Notes under the pieces: generated by a model | Database searches by the model: none | What the model saw: only the letters and a program-made list of their open reading frames with translations | Told to the model about the DNA's origin: nothing | Source: Desulfobacter latus | Lineage (GTDB): Bacteria > Desulfobacterota > Desulfobacteria > Desulfobacterales > Desulfobacteraceae | Length of the DNA stretch: 64,000 nucleotides | NCBI RefSeq assembly: GCF_013389365.1 | Contig: NZ_JACADJ010000014.1 | Span: 1-64,000 of the forward strand | Direction of reading: 5' to 3' | Part shown: positions 17,709 through 25,961 of the stretch, piece by piece | Layout of the letters: every line of letters starts with the position of its first letter | Numbering within the stretch: position 1 is the stretch's first letter | Made by a program: the position numbers and the translations under genes

Positions 17709-19337
17709 TCAATTTTTCAATTCATACGAAATAATATTCGACGTTTTATCCTTGGCAAGGATGGCGATCTTGGATCGGGTTACAACGGAAATCAGCAGCT
17801 CTTCGATGCCGTCATTGTCTATATCGGCAATATCAAAATCAGAGACCCAGCCCTGCAGGGGCACGGTCTGAAATACCGGGGCAAGGGCGATACCGTTCCA
17901 GGACATGACGTCAACACGCCCCTCCTTGAACCGTTTAATCCGACCCAGGGAGCCGGCGCCAAATTCACTGTTTTTAATCAGAAACACTTTCTTTTTCCGA
18001 TCCTCGCCCACGGAATGAAATTTAATTCTGGGATTAAAATACGCCCGATCCCGGACAGTTCTATCTGCAGCCTGATCTCCTGTAATCCAATAATTATTGG
18101 TCTTTCCGTATTTTTCCGTACTTTCCCATTCATCTGAGCCGGTATCGTTGATGAGTACCAGACGATGATGCTGGTTAATACTTAAAAATTCATCGCCACT
18201 GTTCTCCCGGACCGGCCCCCTGGCCAGGGAAAGCACGGAGGTTCCCCTGGGTACACGAATGGCTTTTTCCTCCCGGTAGGTGTTGTTCGCCGGGCTCATG
18301 ATATAAATTTTTCCGGCATAGGGGCCTCTGCCTTTATCCTGGGCATAGAGTACGGGATTGCCATCCACCGAATCAATCACCCGGAAATAGTAGGAAAGGC
18401 CCTCCTGGAGCGTTGTATATGATGAACCATTATATTCCACCACAAAAGAAGAAAGGGTTTGCCGGTGTATTGTCATGGCGGTAACAAAAATCTCCGGATA
18501 CCCGTTGCCGTTAATATCCGCCACATCCAGCCCGATAATTCTTAAATAGGATGCATAATCCAGTTGGATTTCCCGGGTAAACAAATTACCCTCAAGGTGG
18601 TATATCTGAAGTGCGGAATCCGTTGCCGTAACAACCTGAAGACGGCCGTCTTTGTTCAGGTCCCCGGTGGCCATGGCCCGGATCACCTCATCCATCTTAA
18701 GATGGGTGGTGAATCCCCGACTTGCCTGCATGGCCGGCATGCCGCCCCCACCGGCATACTGCAGCCCCCCAAGGCTCGGATTCTGTTCCTGAGGCCGGGC
18801 ATACAGTTTATTATCAATATTGCGGTTAAACACCTTCATGTTGATATCACCGGCAAAGGCGTTCACCAGGGGAATAACATCGCCCATGGCATTGCTCTGC
18901 TCAAAAAAAGCCAGGGTATCTTTTTGTCCTGAAACATCTACCATAGAGGCATCCAAACTGATGCTTTCCCCATAATGGGTAAGACTGCCGAACAGGACGT
19001 AATCCACCCCCATCTGTGCGCCTAGATCCCGGGCAGTCCCCTCATTAAAAGCACCTTTAACAAGTCCGCCTGCCTTTGCCCGGGCCAGGGCGCTATCAAT
19101 GGTTTGCCGGTCCAGCACATCCACTTTCCCGGCATCGGACAGCCTTGAGGAGAGCATTGAAAACAATCCGTTCTGCAGGAAACCAAGATCCTGGGAGGAA
19201 TTCATTTCAAAGGGGAAAACCGCCACGGTTTTTGCATCACGACACAATCCCGTACCGGCTGCTGCCCAGAACGTAAAAAAGGTTAAAACAACAACTATTA
19301 TTTTGAAAGCAAAAAATGTTTGCATGAATTGTCGCAT
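17709..19337 (-). CDS. Exported protein: CsgG/TolB-like N-terminal domain plus FG-GAP repeats
   Basis: A 542-residue protein with a signal peptide (residues about 1-32). Residues about 35-170 (VAVFPFEMNSSQDLGFLQNG, SLTHYGESISLDASMVD) resemble the CsgG/LpoB/FlgO-type fold that senses or assembles envelope complexes. The C-terminal 320 residues carry calcium-loop FG-GAP motifs: DLNKDGRLQVV, DVADINGNGYPEIFV and DIADIDNDGIEELLI. The combination suggests a periplasmic or surface protein with a beta-propeller. The role is unknown. It is a single gene between the porin and the mutL islet. Confidence 0.7.
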   Translation of the reverse strand: MRQFMQTFFAFKIIVVVLTFFTFWAAAGTGLCRDAKTVAVFPFEMNSSQDLGFLQNGLFSMLSSRLSDAGKVDVLDRQTIDSALARAKAGGLVKGAFNEGTARDLGAQMGVDYVLFGSLTHYGESISLDASMVDVSGQKDTLAFFEQSNAMGDVIPLVNAFAGDINMKVFNRNIDNKLYARPQEQNPSLGGLQYAGGGGMPAMQASRGFTTHLKMDEVIRAMATGDLNKDGRLQVVTATDSALQIYHLEGNLFTREIQLDYASYLRIIGLDVADINGNGYPEIFVTAMTIHRQTLSSFVVEYNGSSYTTLQEGLSYYFRVIDSVDGNPVLYAQDKGRGPYAGKIYIMSPANNTYREEKAIRVPRGTSVLSLARGPVRENSGDEFLSINQHHRLVLINDTGSDEWESTEKYGKTNNYWITGDQAADRTVRDRAYFNPRIKFHSVGEDRKKKVFLIKNSEFGAGSLGRIKRFKEGRVDVMSWNGIALAPVFQTVPLQGWVSDFDIADIDNDGIEELLISVVTRSKIAILAKDKTSNIISYELKN

Positions 19338-19413
19338 GGGATTTTATTACACTCCTATTCAGATTAAACATGATGCCGAGCCTTAGTAGAGAGATTTATA
19401 TCCCATCCCCCGG

Positions 19414-19538
19414 TCTCACACAACTCTTTTGAACAATTTTTCAAGGCTGCGGGCATCAAAGGAGACAAAAACGGGACGCCCATGGGGGCAGTGCATGGGA
19501 TTGTCACAGGTAAACAACTGTGCCACAAGCGCTGTCAT
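19414..19538. repeat. Displaced 125-bp copy of the mutL 3' end
   Basis: This segment matches 20962-21086 at 124 of 125 positions in the same orientation. On the minus strand it encodes an open 40-residue MutL C terminus, including CPHGRP and the final FKRVV, with one Ile-to-Val change. It is the outer direct repeat of the toxin-antitoxin islet. Similarity stops abruptly at both ends. Confidence 0.93.
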
Positions 19539-19619
19539 CTTCCTTAAATATAAGTTTTTTATCTCAAAATCTTATATCCCGTCTTTACATTCTTATACTC
19601 CATGTATATAAATTAAGTC

Positions 19620-19871
19620 ATGAATGAGATTAAATGGCGCAAAAAAGCACTCCGGCAGCTCAGGAAGATTAAGGATGCGAAAACCCGTTCAACAATAAAG
19701 AACGCAGTAGGCACCTTAACAAATTTTCCAAACTGCCGGCATGTAAAGCACGTCGTTAATCATCCATATGATTATCGTCTCAGGGTCGGTAATTGGCGGG
19801 TGTTTTTTACTGAATCGTTAGAGATTATTCACATAGAAGAGGTAAAAAAAAGAAATGAACGAACCTACTAA
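19620..19871 (+). CDS. RelE/HigB-type mRNA interferase toxin
   Basis: An 83-residue basic protein of the RelE/ParE fold: KWRKKALRQLRKIKD in the N-terminal helices, the core strands YDYRLRVGNWRVFF and the C-terminal VKKRNERTY with candidate catalytic Arg and Tyr. Such toxins cleave mRNA on the ribosome. It precedes and overlaps its antitoxin by 17 bases, the toxin-first order usual for HigBA. It lies wholly inside the segment between the mutL repeats. Confidence 0.82.
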   Translation: MNEIKWRKKALRQLRKIKDAKTRSTIKNAVGTLTNFPNCRHVKHVVNHPYDYRLRVGNWRVFFTESLEIIHIEEVKKRNERTY

Positions 19872-20196
19872 TGTACAGATTATCGAACAAAACGGTGTTC
19901 CAGTATTTGCCGTCATTCCGTATGATGAATACCGTCAGGCATTTCCCGAAAGGATAACAGATGAAAATACGCTGATCCCCCATGAGGTAGTATCCATTGT
20001 AGTTGATAAAGACTGCAATCTGGTCAAAGCATGGCGGATACATCTGGGCTTTACCCAAAAAGAAATTGCCGCAAAAGCCGGAATCAGCCAGGCGGCGTTG
20101 TCACAAATGGAAAAAGCAAACAATCATTTAAGAAACAGCACGCTGAATAAACTTGCAGCGGCTATGAACCTGACCGTCGATCACTTGACGGATTAA
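19855..20196 (+). CDS. Xre-family antitoxin of the RelE/HigB-type pair
   Basis: A 113-residue protein. Residues 1-50 (VQIIEQNGVPVFAVIPYDEY) resemble a toxin-binding Phd-like arm. The C-terminal half is a helix-turn-helix of the Xre class: HLGFTQKEIAAKAGISQAALSQMEKANNHLR. It should neutralise the preceding toxin and repress the pair. It overlaps the toxin gene by 17 bases. Confidence 0.85.
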   Translation: MNEPTNVQIIEQNGVPVFAVIPYDEYRQAFPERITDENTLIPHEVVSIVVDKDCNLVKAWRIHLGFTQKEIAAKAGISQAALSQMEKANNHLRNSTLNKLAAAMNLTVDHLTD

Positions 20197-20275
20197 ACGA
20201 TAGAAATTCCAGAAATATAACACCAATTTCAAGGATAAAGCCAGTCTGATCCAGGTGGTCTTGTTTTTTTATTAA

Positions 20276-20302
20276 CATTGATACTATAAAACAGTATCAA
20301 TG
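20276..20302 (+). promoter_or_regulatory. Probable hicAB operator and promoter
   Basis: CATTGATACT and AGTATCAATG form a perfect 10-bp inverted repeat around ATAAAAC, six bases before the hicA start. TATAAA at 20285-20290 with TTGTTT 18 bases upstream could be the promoter, so a bound HicB would block it. The mRNA leader would be very short. Confidence 0.55.
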
Positions 20303-20307
20303 TATTT

Positions 20308-20562
20308 ATGAACAGCAAACACAAAAAAACCCTGGCAATCATCTTCTCAAAACCAATTCCTGGAGTTCTGGAATGGCGAAGAATAGAATCTCTTTTCGTT
20401 GCTCTCGGTGCAGAAACGATTGAAGGCAGGGGCTCAAGAGTGTCCTTCCTTTTAAATGATGAAAAAGCAGACTTCCACCGTCCGCATCCAGAGAAAGAAG
20501 CGAAAAAATATCAAATCAGAAATGCCAGGGATTTTTTAGAAAGAGCAGGAGTAACCCCATGA
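20308..20562 (+). CDS. hicA: HicA-type toxin
   Basis: An 84-residue HicA-like protein (MNSKHKKTLAIIF, WRRIESLFVALGAE, GRGSRVSFLL) with FHRPHP supplying the candidate catalytic His. HicA proteins are small double-stranded-RNA-binding-fold mRNA interferases. This longer form, with an N-terminal extension before the canonical domain, is common. It overlaps hicB by four bases. Confidence 0.85.
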   Translation: MNSKHKKTLAIIFSKPIPGVLEWRRIESLFVALGAETIEGRGSRVSFLLNDEKADFHRPHPEKEAKKYQIRNARDFLERAGVTP

Positions 20563-20891
20563 ATACACTTACATATAAAGGCTACACAGCCAGGATTGAG
20601 TTTGACCCTGATGATAATATTTTATTCGGCAATATTATCGGTATACGTGATACTGTGGGATTTCACGGGGAATCCGTGTCTGAATTAAAAGAGGCCTTCC
20701 ATGATGCCGTGAATTTTTATCTTGAAAGTTGTGAAAAGGCTGGGCGCAAACCGAACCGGCCATTTTCAGGGAAATTCGTGGTTCGGGTTGATTCGGCCTT
20801 ACATGGTCAAATTGCAGCTGCGGCTGCCCACACAGGAAAAAGTCTAAATAAATGGGTGGCAGATACTTTAGCCCAGGTTGTCCATGAGTAG
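20559..20891 (+). CDS. hicB: HicB-type antitoxin
   Basis: A 110-residue protein. The N-terminal half is the degenerate RNase H fold of HicB (YTARIEFDPDDNILFGNIIGI). The C-terminal part (FVVRVDSALHGQIAAAAAHTGKSLNKW) is a ribbon-helix-helix DNA-binding domain. It should bind HicA and the upstream palindrome. It ends about 70 bases from the mutL stop, with which it converges. Confidence 0.88.
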   Translation: MNTLTYKGYTARIEFDPDDNILFGNIIGIRDTVGFHGESVSELKEAFHDAVNFYLESCEKAGRKPNRPFSGKFVVRVDSALHGQIAAAAAHTGKSLNKWVADTLAQVVHE

Positions 20892-20961
20892 AACTCTGTA
20901 ATTCATGGAGACAACGCCAATTTCGGAAATAAAAAACAACTTATCAGGTCAAAACCATTAA

Positions 20962-21086
20962 TCTCACACAACTCTTTTGAACAATTTTTCAAGGCTGCGG
21001 GCATCAAAGGAGATAAAAACGGGACGCCCATGGGGGCAGTGCATGGGATTGTCACAGGTAAACAACTGTGCCACAAGCGCTGTCAT
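20962..21086. repeat. 125-bp mutL 3'-end repeat (copy joined to mutL)
   Basis: This is the inner direct repeat of the islet, running from two bases beyond the mutL stop into the coding region. It covers the last 40 or so codons of the intact gene. The other copy is at 19414-19538, 1548 bases away. Confidence 0.93.
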
Positions 21087-22901
21087 TTCTTTCAGTGACA
21101 TGGACTGTCCACCCCGCACAGACCGGTGGCAGGCCATGGTGGCCAGGGCGTCTTCAAGCCAGTCATCTTTAATACCCGTACCGTTGGCCCGGCTGATTTT
21201 CTCCACCATTTCCACCACCAGGGGGCCTAGCTGTTTTTGTTCCACCAGTACAGGCACGGCCTTTATCACAAATGATGTCCCGCCAAAGGCTTCAACCCGA
21301 ATGCCCAGGCCGGCCAGATCCGCCATGATGGATTCAAGGACCAAGGCTTCCTTGTGGCTCAGTTCAAGCACCTCGGGAACCGCCAGGGATTGACTCTGGA
21401 CATCCATGCGCTTGTAGCGGTTTAACAGCTGCTCAAAGACAATGCGCTCGTGAGCGGCATGCTGGTCAACCAATACCAGGTGATTCTCCTTTTCCAGCAC
21501 AATATAAATATTGAGTACCTGACCGACCACCCGAAAACCGGACTGGGTTGACTGAAACGGCTCCGGCGCCGAAAGCGGCGTAGTCATACCCGATTCCGGC
21601 GTTTCAGGTTCATGGTCAGCCAAAGGGGCCTGGGCGGGCAGTTTTGTGTCTGGTGCCGGGGGCCAGGATTTTTCCCGGGGTTCAGCGGCCTGAAAGGATT
21701 CAGGCGGTGAATCAAACGCGTCGTATACAGGCGGCGACTGAGAGGTAGAAGCGCTTTCAAACAAATCCGGCGCCATTTTTTTTTCTGTTTCCGGCAGGGA
21801 TGCAGATGTCAATGCCGCCTGGAGCGGCGTTGGGGAGGCCTTCTTTTCATTCATGACGGCCCTGGCATAGGACAATTCATCATCCTGACCACGGAACAAG
21901 GTGTTTGCCACGGCAAGGGACAACGCTTTATATACGGGCCCGGGGGTAATAAATTTAATTTCACGTTTAGCCGGGTGCACGTTTACATCCACCTGGTCGC
22001 AAGGCAGATCCACACACACCGCCCCCACAGGATACCGCCCCTTCATGATTCTGCCCCGATACCCCTGGAACATGGCGGATATCAACCCTCTGTCATACAC
22101 AAGGCGCCGGTTGACGAACAGAAAAATCCGGTTGGCCGTACTGCGGGTAACACCGGGATTGGCACACACCCCGCGGATAGATAATCCCGGCAAACCGCCG
22201 GCGGCGTCTTCATCCGTTTCCGGCCAGTGCATTTCATAGAGCTGATCCGCCACCGCCTTACCCATCACCATCTGGGCCCGCTGGAAAAGGCTCTGACCCG
22301 GGGGATAGCTCTTGACGGATCTGCGGTTGACCACAAGGCGAAATCCCACCCCGGGATTTCCCATGGCAAGACCTGCCAGGGCATCGGCAATGTGGCCGGA
22401 TTCCGTATTTTCGCTTTTTAAAAATTTTCTCCGGGCCGGGGTATTGAAAAACAGTTGCCTGACTTCCACCATGGTGCCCACAGGCGCACCGGTATCGGTT
22501 ACACCGGAAAGCTTGCCGCCATTCATATCCACCCGGGTCCCGGTGACGTTATCCGCTGTACGGGACACAAAACTGAATTTTGATACAGACGCCATGGACG
22601 GCAGGGCCTCGCCCCTAAACCCAAAGGTTGAAATGGAAAACAGGTCTTCCTTGGTGTAAATTTTGGATGTGGCATACCGCTCCAGTGCCAGCACCGCCTC
22701 ATCCCGGGAAAGCCCGCACCCGTTATCCGACACACGGATTAAGGTTTTTCCGCCGTTTTCAATCTCCACAATAATCCTGTCCGCCCCGGCATCCATGGCG
22801 TTTTCCACCAGTTCCTTGACTACGGACACCGGCCGTTGAACCACTTCACCGGCAGCGATCTGGTTGGAGAGAATATCAGGAAGAATACGGATTCTGCTCA
22901 T
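20964..22901 (-). CDS. mutL: DNA mismatch repair protein MutL (endonuclease type)
   Basis: A 645-residue MutL. The GHKL ATPase domain shows ENAMDAGADRIIVEI and DNGCGL. A low-complexity linker follows (about 350-450). The C-terminal domain has the metal-dependent nicking motif DQHAAHERIVFE, with ACHRSVRGG, CPHGRP and the final FKR. It therefore should nick DNA itself, as in bacteria without MutH. The last 125 bases are duplicated at 19414. It starts inside the 63-residue gene with an ATGA overlap. Confidence 0.95.
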   Translation of the reverse strand: MSRIRILPDILSNQIAAGEVVQRPVSVVKELVENAMDAGADRIIVEIENGGKTLIRVSDNGCGLSRDEAVLALERYATSKIYTKEDLFSISTFGFRGEALPSMASVSKFSFVSRTADNVTGTRVDMNGGKLSGVTDTGAPVGTMVEVRQLFFNTPARRKFLKSENTESGHIADALAGLAMGNPGVGFRLVVNRRSVKSYPPGQSLFQRAQMVMGKAVADQLYEMHWPETDEDAAGGLPGLSIRGVCANPGVTRSTANRIFLFVNRRLVYDRGLISAMFQGYRGRIMKGRYPVGAVCVDLPCDQVDVNVHPAKREIKFITPGPVYKALSLAVANTLFRGQDDELSYARAVMNEKKASPTPLQAALTSASLPETEKKMAPDLFESASTSQSPPVYDAFDSPPESFQAAEPREKSWPPAPDTKLPAQAPLADHEPETPESGMTTPLSAPEPFQSTQSGFRVVGQVLNIYIVLEKENHLVLVDQHAAHERIVFEQLLNRYKRMDVQSQSLAVPEVLELSHKEALVLESIMADLAGLGIRVEAFGGTSFVIKAVPVLVEQKQLGPLVVEMVEKISRANGTGIKDDWLEDALATMACHRSVRGGQSMSLKEMTALVAQLFTCDNPMHCPHGRPVFISFDARSLEKLFKRVV

Positions 22902-23089
22902 GAAGGTGTATCCGGATTCTCCTTTACAAAACGCAGTAGAAACTCGCTGTCTTTGGGACTTAAATCAAACTGCAGACAGGCGTCATTTGCCAGTTTTTTT
23001 ACATTCAGTTCGGGCTGGGCTTGTCTTTTTTCAGACACCCATGCAATGGCCTTTTTCAGGGCAGTGCCCTGGGGGATGACAGTAGACAT
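22898..23089 (-). CDS. Small conserved protein upstream of mutL (63 aa)
   Basis: A 63-residue, helix-rich soluble protein starting MSTVIPQGTALKKAIAWVSE. I chose ATG 23089 because AAGGAA lies just upstream and the longer frame runs into the AACCACGGA repeat. The stop overlaps the mutL start (ATGA), indicating coupling. I recognise no named domain. A role with MutL is only suggested by position. Confidence 0.7.
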   Translation of the reverse strand: MSTVIPQGTALKKAIAWVSEKRQAQPELNVKKLANDACLQFDLSPKDSEFLLRFVKENPDTPS

Positions 23090-23107
23090 GTTATTATTCC
23101 TTATTAT

Positions 23108-23336
23108 AACCACGGAAGACACGGAAAGCACTGAAAGTTAGCGCGCTAAGCGCTCGATCTGTACTTTTGGGTGACTGCCGAAGTTGATCAGTAATCCTAA
23201 TTTCAAATTCGTTGCTTTCAGGTAGTTAATAACCTGCGCTTTATGTTCTGAAACGATATCCTTAACCGCTTTCAACTCCAAGATAATTAATTGAAAGTAA
23301 ACCTATTTTCCGTGTTCTTCCGTGTATTCCGTGGTT
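23108..23336. mobile_element. Inverted-repeat element enclosing a GxxExxY remnant
   Basis: The left arm AACCACGGAAGACACGGAAA (23108-23135) and the right arm ending TTCCGTGTATTCCGTGGTT (23306-23336) are inverted copies, with TA just outside both ends. The right end supplies the gatA stop codon (TTC TAA, then CCACGG). Between the arms lies the gene fragment described separately. The same arms recur at four other places in the window. Confidence 0.7.
23138..23299 (-). pseudogene. C-terminal remnant of a GxxExxY (PD-(D/E)xK-like) protein
   Basis: On the minus strand an open stretch of about 50 codons reads VYFQLIILELKAVKD, then QVINYLKATNLKLGLLINFG, ending IERLAR and TAA. The ILELKA core and the NYLK...GLLINFG block are the hallmarks of the C-terminal half of GxxExxY proteins. 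The N-terminal half, including the GxxExxY motif, is absent and there is no start codon, so it is a truncated relic. Confidence 0.75.
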
Positions 23337-24804
23337 AGAACTCGGGCAATTCAATATGGTTCACAGCCTGTTCAAATCCATATCCGGCCCGGATCAGGGA
23401 CATTTCATCAAAATGCCGGGACATCATCTGAAGCCCCATGGGAAGCCCGGTGGAAGAAATCCCGGCAGGCACTGAAATCCCGGGGATACCTGCCAGGTTG
23501 CAGGACAGGGTAAAAATATCGCTCAAATACATGGTCAAAGGATCTTCCACCTTCTCACCGATTTTAAAGGCAGGCGTCGGTGCCACAGGAGACAGAATAA
23601 TGTCGCATGCGTCAAAGGCCCGTTTAAAATCATCCATGATCAGGGCCCGGACCTGGGAGGCACGGCCGTAATAGGCATCATAATACCCCGAGGACAGGGA
23701 GTAGGTGCCGATAATAATCCGGCGCTGGACCTCCGGCCCAAATCCTTTAGACTTGGTTTTCTTGTACATCTCAATGAGATCGTCGGAATCCATATCCCGG
23801 TATCCGTATCGCACCCCGTCAAACCGGGCCAGGTTGGCACTGGCTTCACAGGGCGCAATAATATAATATGCCGCCACCGCATAATTGCTATGGGGCAGGG
23901 AGATCTCTTTTATGGTAACGCCTAACCCTTCCAGGGTTTTCCGGGCACTTTCAAACATTGTTTTGACTTCGGGATCAATGCCTTTAAGATTTAAAAATTC
24001 CCTGGGGATACCCAGCGTCATTCCGGAAAGGCCTTTTTCCTTAAACATGGCAATGCCTTTTGTAAAATCAGGCATCTGTTCAGGTGCACTGGTGGAGTCT
24101 TTGGGGTCATGGCCGCCCATGAGATTAAGCATCATGGCGGCGTCCGTCACATCCCGGGTAATGGGCCCCACCTGATCCAGGGATGACGCATAAGCCACCA
24201 CACCAAACCGTGACACCCGGCCATAGGTGGGTTTCAGGCCCACCACACCGCAATGGGAGGCGGGTTGACGGATGGAACCACCGGTGTCTGTCCCCACGGC
24301 CCCGGCACAAAACCGGGCCGCCACGGCAGCGGCAGATCCGCCGGATGAGCCCCCAGGCACATGATCTGTGTCCCAGGGATTGCGGGTAACAAAAAAGGCG
24401 GAATTTTCGGTGGAAGATCCCATGGCAAATTCATCCATATTGGCCTTGCCGATGAGTACGGCATCTTGGGCTTTAAACTTCTCCACCACTGTGGCATCGT
24501 ACTGGGGCACAAAATGTTCAAGAATTTTAGATGCACAGGTGGTTCTTACGCCCTTTGTACATAAAACATCTTTCAGGGCCACGGGGATGCCGGTAAACGC
24601 CTGGCTCTTCCCTTTGGCAATCATCTGATCCGCCTGTTCCGCCTGTTTCAAGGCAAGACCGGGGTCAACAGTGATAAACGCTGAAATCGTGTTGTCATAT
24701 TTATCAATACGGTCAAGGAAGGCCCGTGTCAGGTCAACAGAAGAAATTTCCTTTTTGGCCAGAAGGTCCTGGGCCTGGGCAATGGTCAGGGTATGCAGAT
24801 TCAT
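23335..24804 (-). CDS. gatA: Asp-tRNA(Asn)/Glu-tRNA(Gln) amidotransferase subunit A
   Basis: A 489-residue amidase-signature enzyme. The Ser-cisSer-Lys triad is in [10 protein letters not shown] and [16 protein letters not shown] with [11 protein letters not shown]. It releases ammonia from glutamine for tRNA-dependent amidation, making Gln-tRNA and/or Asn-tRNA. gatC lies 34 bases upstream. gatB is not in this window. The stop codon sits in the arm of the inverted-repeat element. Confidence 0.95.
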   Translation of the reverse strand: MNLHTLTIAQAQDLLAKKEISSVDLTRAFLDRIDKYDNTISAFITVDPGLALKQAEQADQMIAKGKSQAFTGIPVALKDVLCTKGVRTTCASKILEHFVPQYDATVVEKFKAQDAVLIGKANMDEFAMGSSTENSAFFVTRNPWDTDHVPGGSSGGSAAAVAARFCAGAVGTDTGGSIRQPASHCGVVGLKPTYGRVSRFGVVAYASSLDQVGPITRDVTDAAMMLNLMGGHDPKDSTSAPEQMPDFTKGIAMFKEKGLSGMTLGIPREFLNLKGIDPEVKTMFESARKTLEGLGVTIKEISLPHSNYAVAAYYIIAPCEASANLARFDGVRYGYRDMDSDDLIEMYKKTKSKGFGPEVQRRIIIGTYSLSSGYYDAYYGRASQVRALIMDDFKRAFDACDIILSPVAPTPAFKIGEKVEDPLTMYLSDIFTLSCNLAGIPGISVPAGISSTGLPMGLQMMSRHFDEMSLIRAGYGFEQAVNHIELPEF

Positions 24805-24838
24805 TTTATTTCCTTACGCTTTCGTCTTTTTTTCGGGG

Positions 24839-25126
24839 CTATTTTACCACGTTCGGCACCACATAAAAGTCCTGGTCACGTTCGGGGGCATTGGCCAGGG
24901 TCACATCCGGACCCGGGGACGGTTCCTGTTTATCTTCCCTGAGTACATTGTTCATGAATGCCGCCCCGGACACCGGTGTCACCCCGTCTACGTTCACGTC
25001 CTTGAGGGTATCAATGTAATCAAGGATGTCACTGAGCTGCCCTGCCAGGGTCTCCTTGAGTTCATCATCCACATCCAGCCGGGCCAGATGGGCCATTTTT
25101 TCCACTTCCTGTTGTGATATTTTCAT
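24839..25126 (-). CDS. gatC: Amidotransferase subunit GatC
   Basis: A 95-residue protein beginning MKISQQEVEKMAHLARLDV, the usual GatC start, with FMNNVLREDKQEPSPGPDV towards the end. It holds GatA and GatB together. It precedes gatA and follows the SPOR gene by eight bases. Confidence 0.93.
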   Translation of the reverse strand: MKISQQEVEKMAHLARLDVDDELKETLAGQLSDILDYIDTLKDVNVDGVTPVSGAAFMNNVLREDKQEPSPGPDVTLANAPERDQDFYVVPNVVK

Positions 25127-25134
25127 TTTTATTT

Positions 25135-25905
25135 TTATTCCTTTCTAATGACCATGCCGGTAACACCTGAACCGGCAAGTTTTTCCAGCCGGGCCCGGGC
25201 CGCTTTGTAATCGGCAAAGGAGCCGATCCTGACCCGGTACCAAGTCTGCCCGTTAATCTTGACACCGGCCCGGTAGGCGGCAATCCCCTTTTTATTCAAA
25301 CGAACCATCTGGGTCAGGGCATCATTTAAATTTTTATATGATGCAACCTGGATGGTGTATGTACCTTGGGCCGGTGCCGATGCTTTTTCGGCATCAGGCT
25401 TGTTTTCTTGGGGTGCAAGATCTGTTTGTTTATCCGTTTGGCTTTTTGATTTTAAAACCTTGGGGGCAAGTACGGTTACAGCTTGTTTTTCAGCGGCTTT
25501 TGTCTCTGCGTTTACTGCGTTTACCGAGACGCTCTTTTTCATTGACGGGGCCGGGGCCGTATCATTGCCGGCACCCGGCCGGGCCTGGTGCCAGGTCGCC
25601 AGTTTTCGACTGCGCTTGACAGGGATCTCTTCAGCCTGGGAATGATACGGTGCCGGCGTCATTGAAACCGCTTTCCCCGTTTCCGGAGCCGGGGTAATTT
25701 CCCCGGAATCGTCTGCCTTTCCTTTAACCGGATAATGCACCGGCTCATCAAGAACATCGTAAAATTTAAGATCCAACGTCCCCTTTTCAGGCAGTTTGGC
25801 AGAAAGCTCACTGACCATTCGGCCAAGGCGTTCCTGAAAAGGCCGGGTTTCAAACAAGACAGGACTTGATTCCCGGCCCACAATCATCCCAAGCGCAAAC
25901 ATCAA
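25135..25905 (-). CDS. SPOR-domain membrane protein
   Basis: At least 256 residues: an N-terminal membrane helix, a long Pro/Ala/Lys-rich linker, and a C-terminal SPOR domain (TYTIQVASYKNLNDALTQM, WYRVRIGSFADYKAARARL) that would bind denuded peptidoglycan at the septum. The coordinates use the TTG-ATG pair at 25905/25902. The open frame continues upstream with VGTYGRYFLIGIL, which would complete the helix but offers no ATG, GTG or TTG; ATT 25950, seven bases after AGGGGG, is a candidate start. It follows argS closely. Confidence 0.8.
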   Translation of the reverse strand: MMFALGMIVGRESSPVLFETRPFQERLGRMVSELSAKLPEKGTLDLKFYDVLDEPVHYPVKGKADDSGEITPAPETGKAVSMTPAPYHSQAEEIPVKRSRKLATWHQARPGAGNDTAPAPSMKKSVSVNAVNAETKAAEKQAVTVLAPKVLKSKSQTDKQTDLAPQENKPDAEKASAPAQGTYTIQVASYKNLNDALTQMVRLNKKGIAAYRAGVKINGQTWYRVRIGSFADYKAARARLEKLAGSGVTGMVIRKE

Positions 25906-25961
25906 GATTCCGATTAAAAAATACCTGCCATATGTTCCAACACCACGAATCTTGAATCCCC

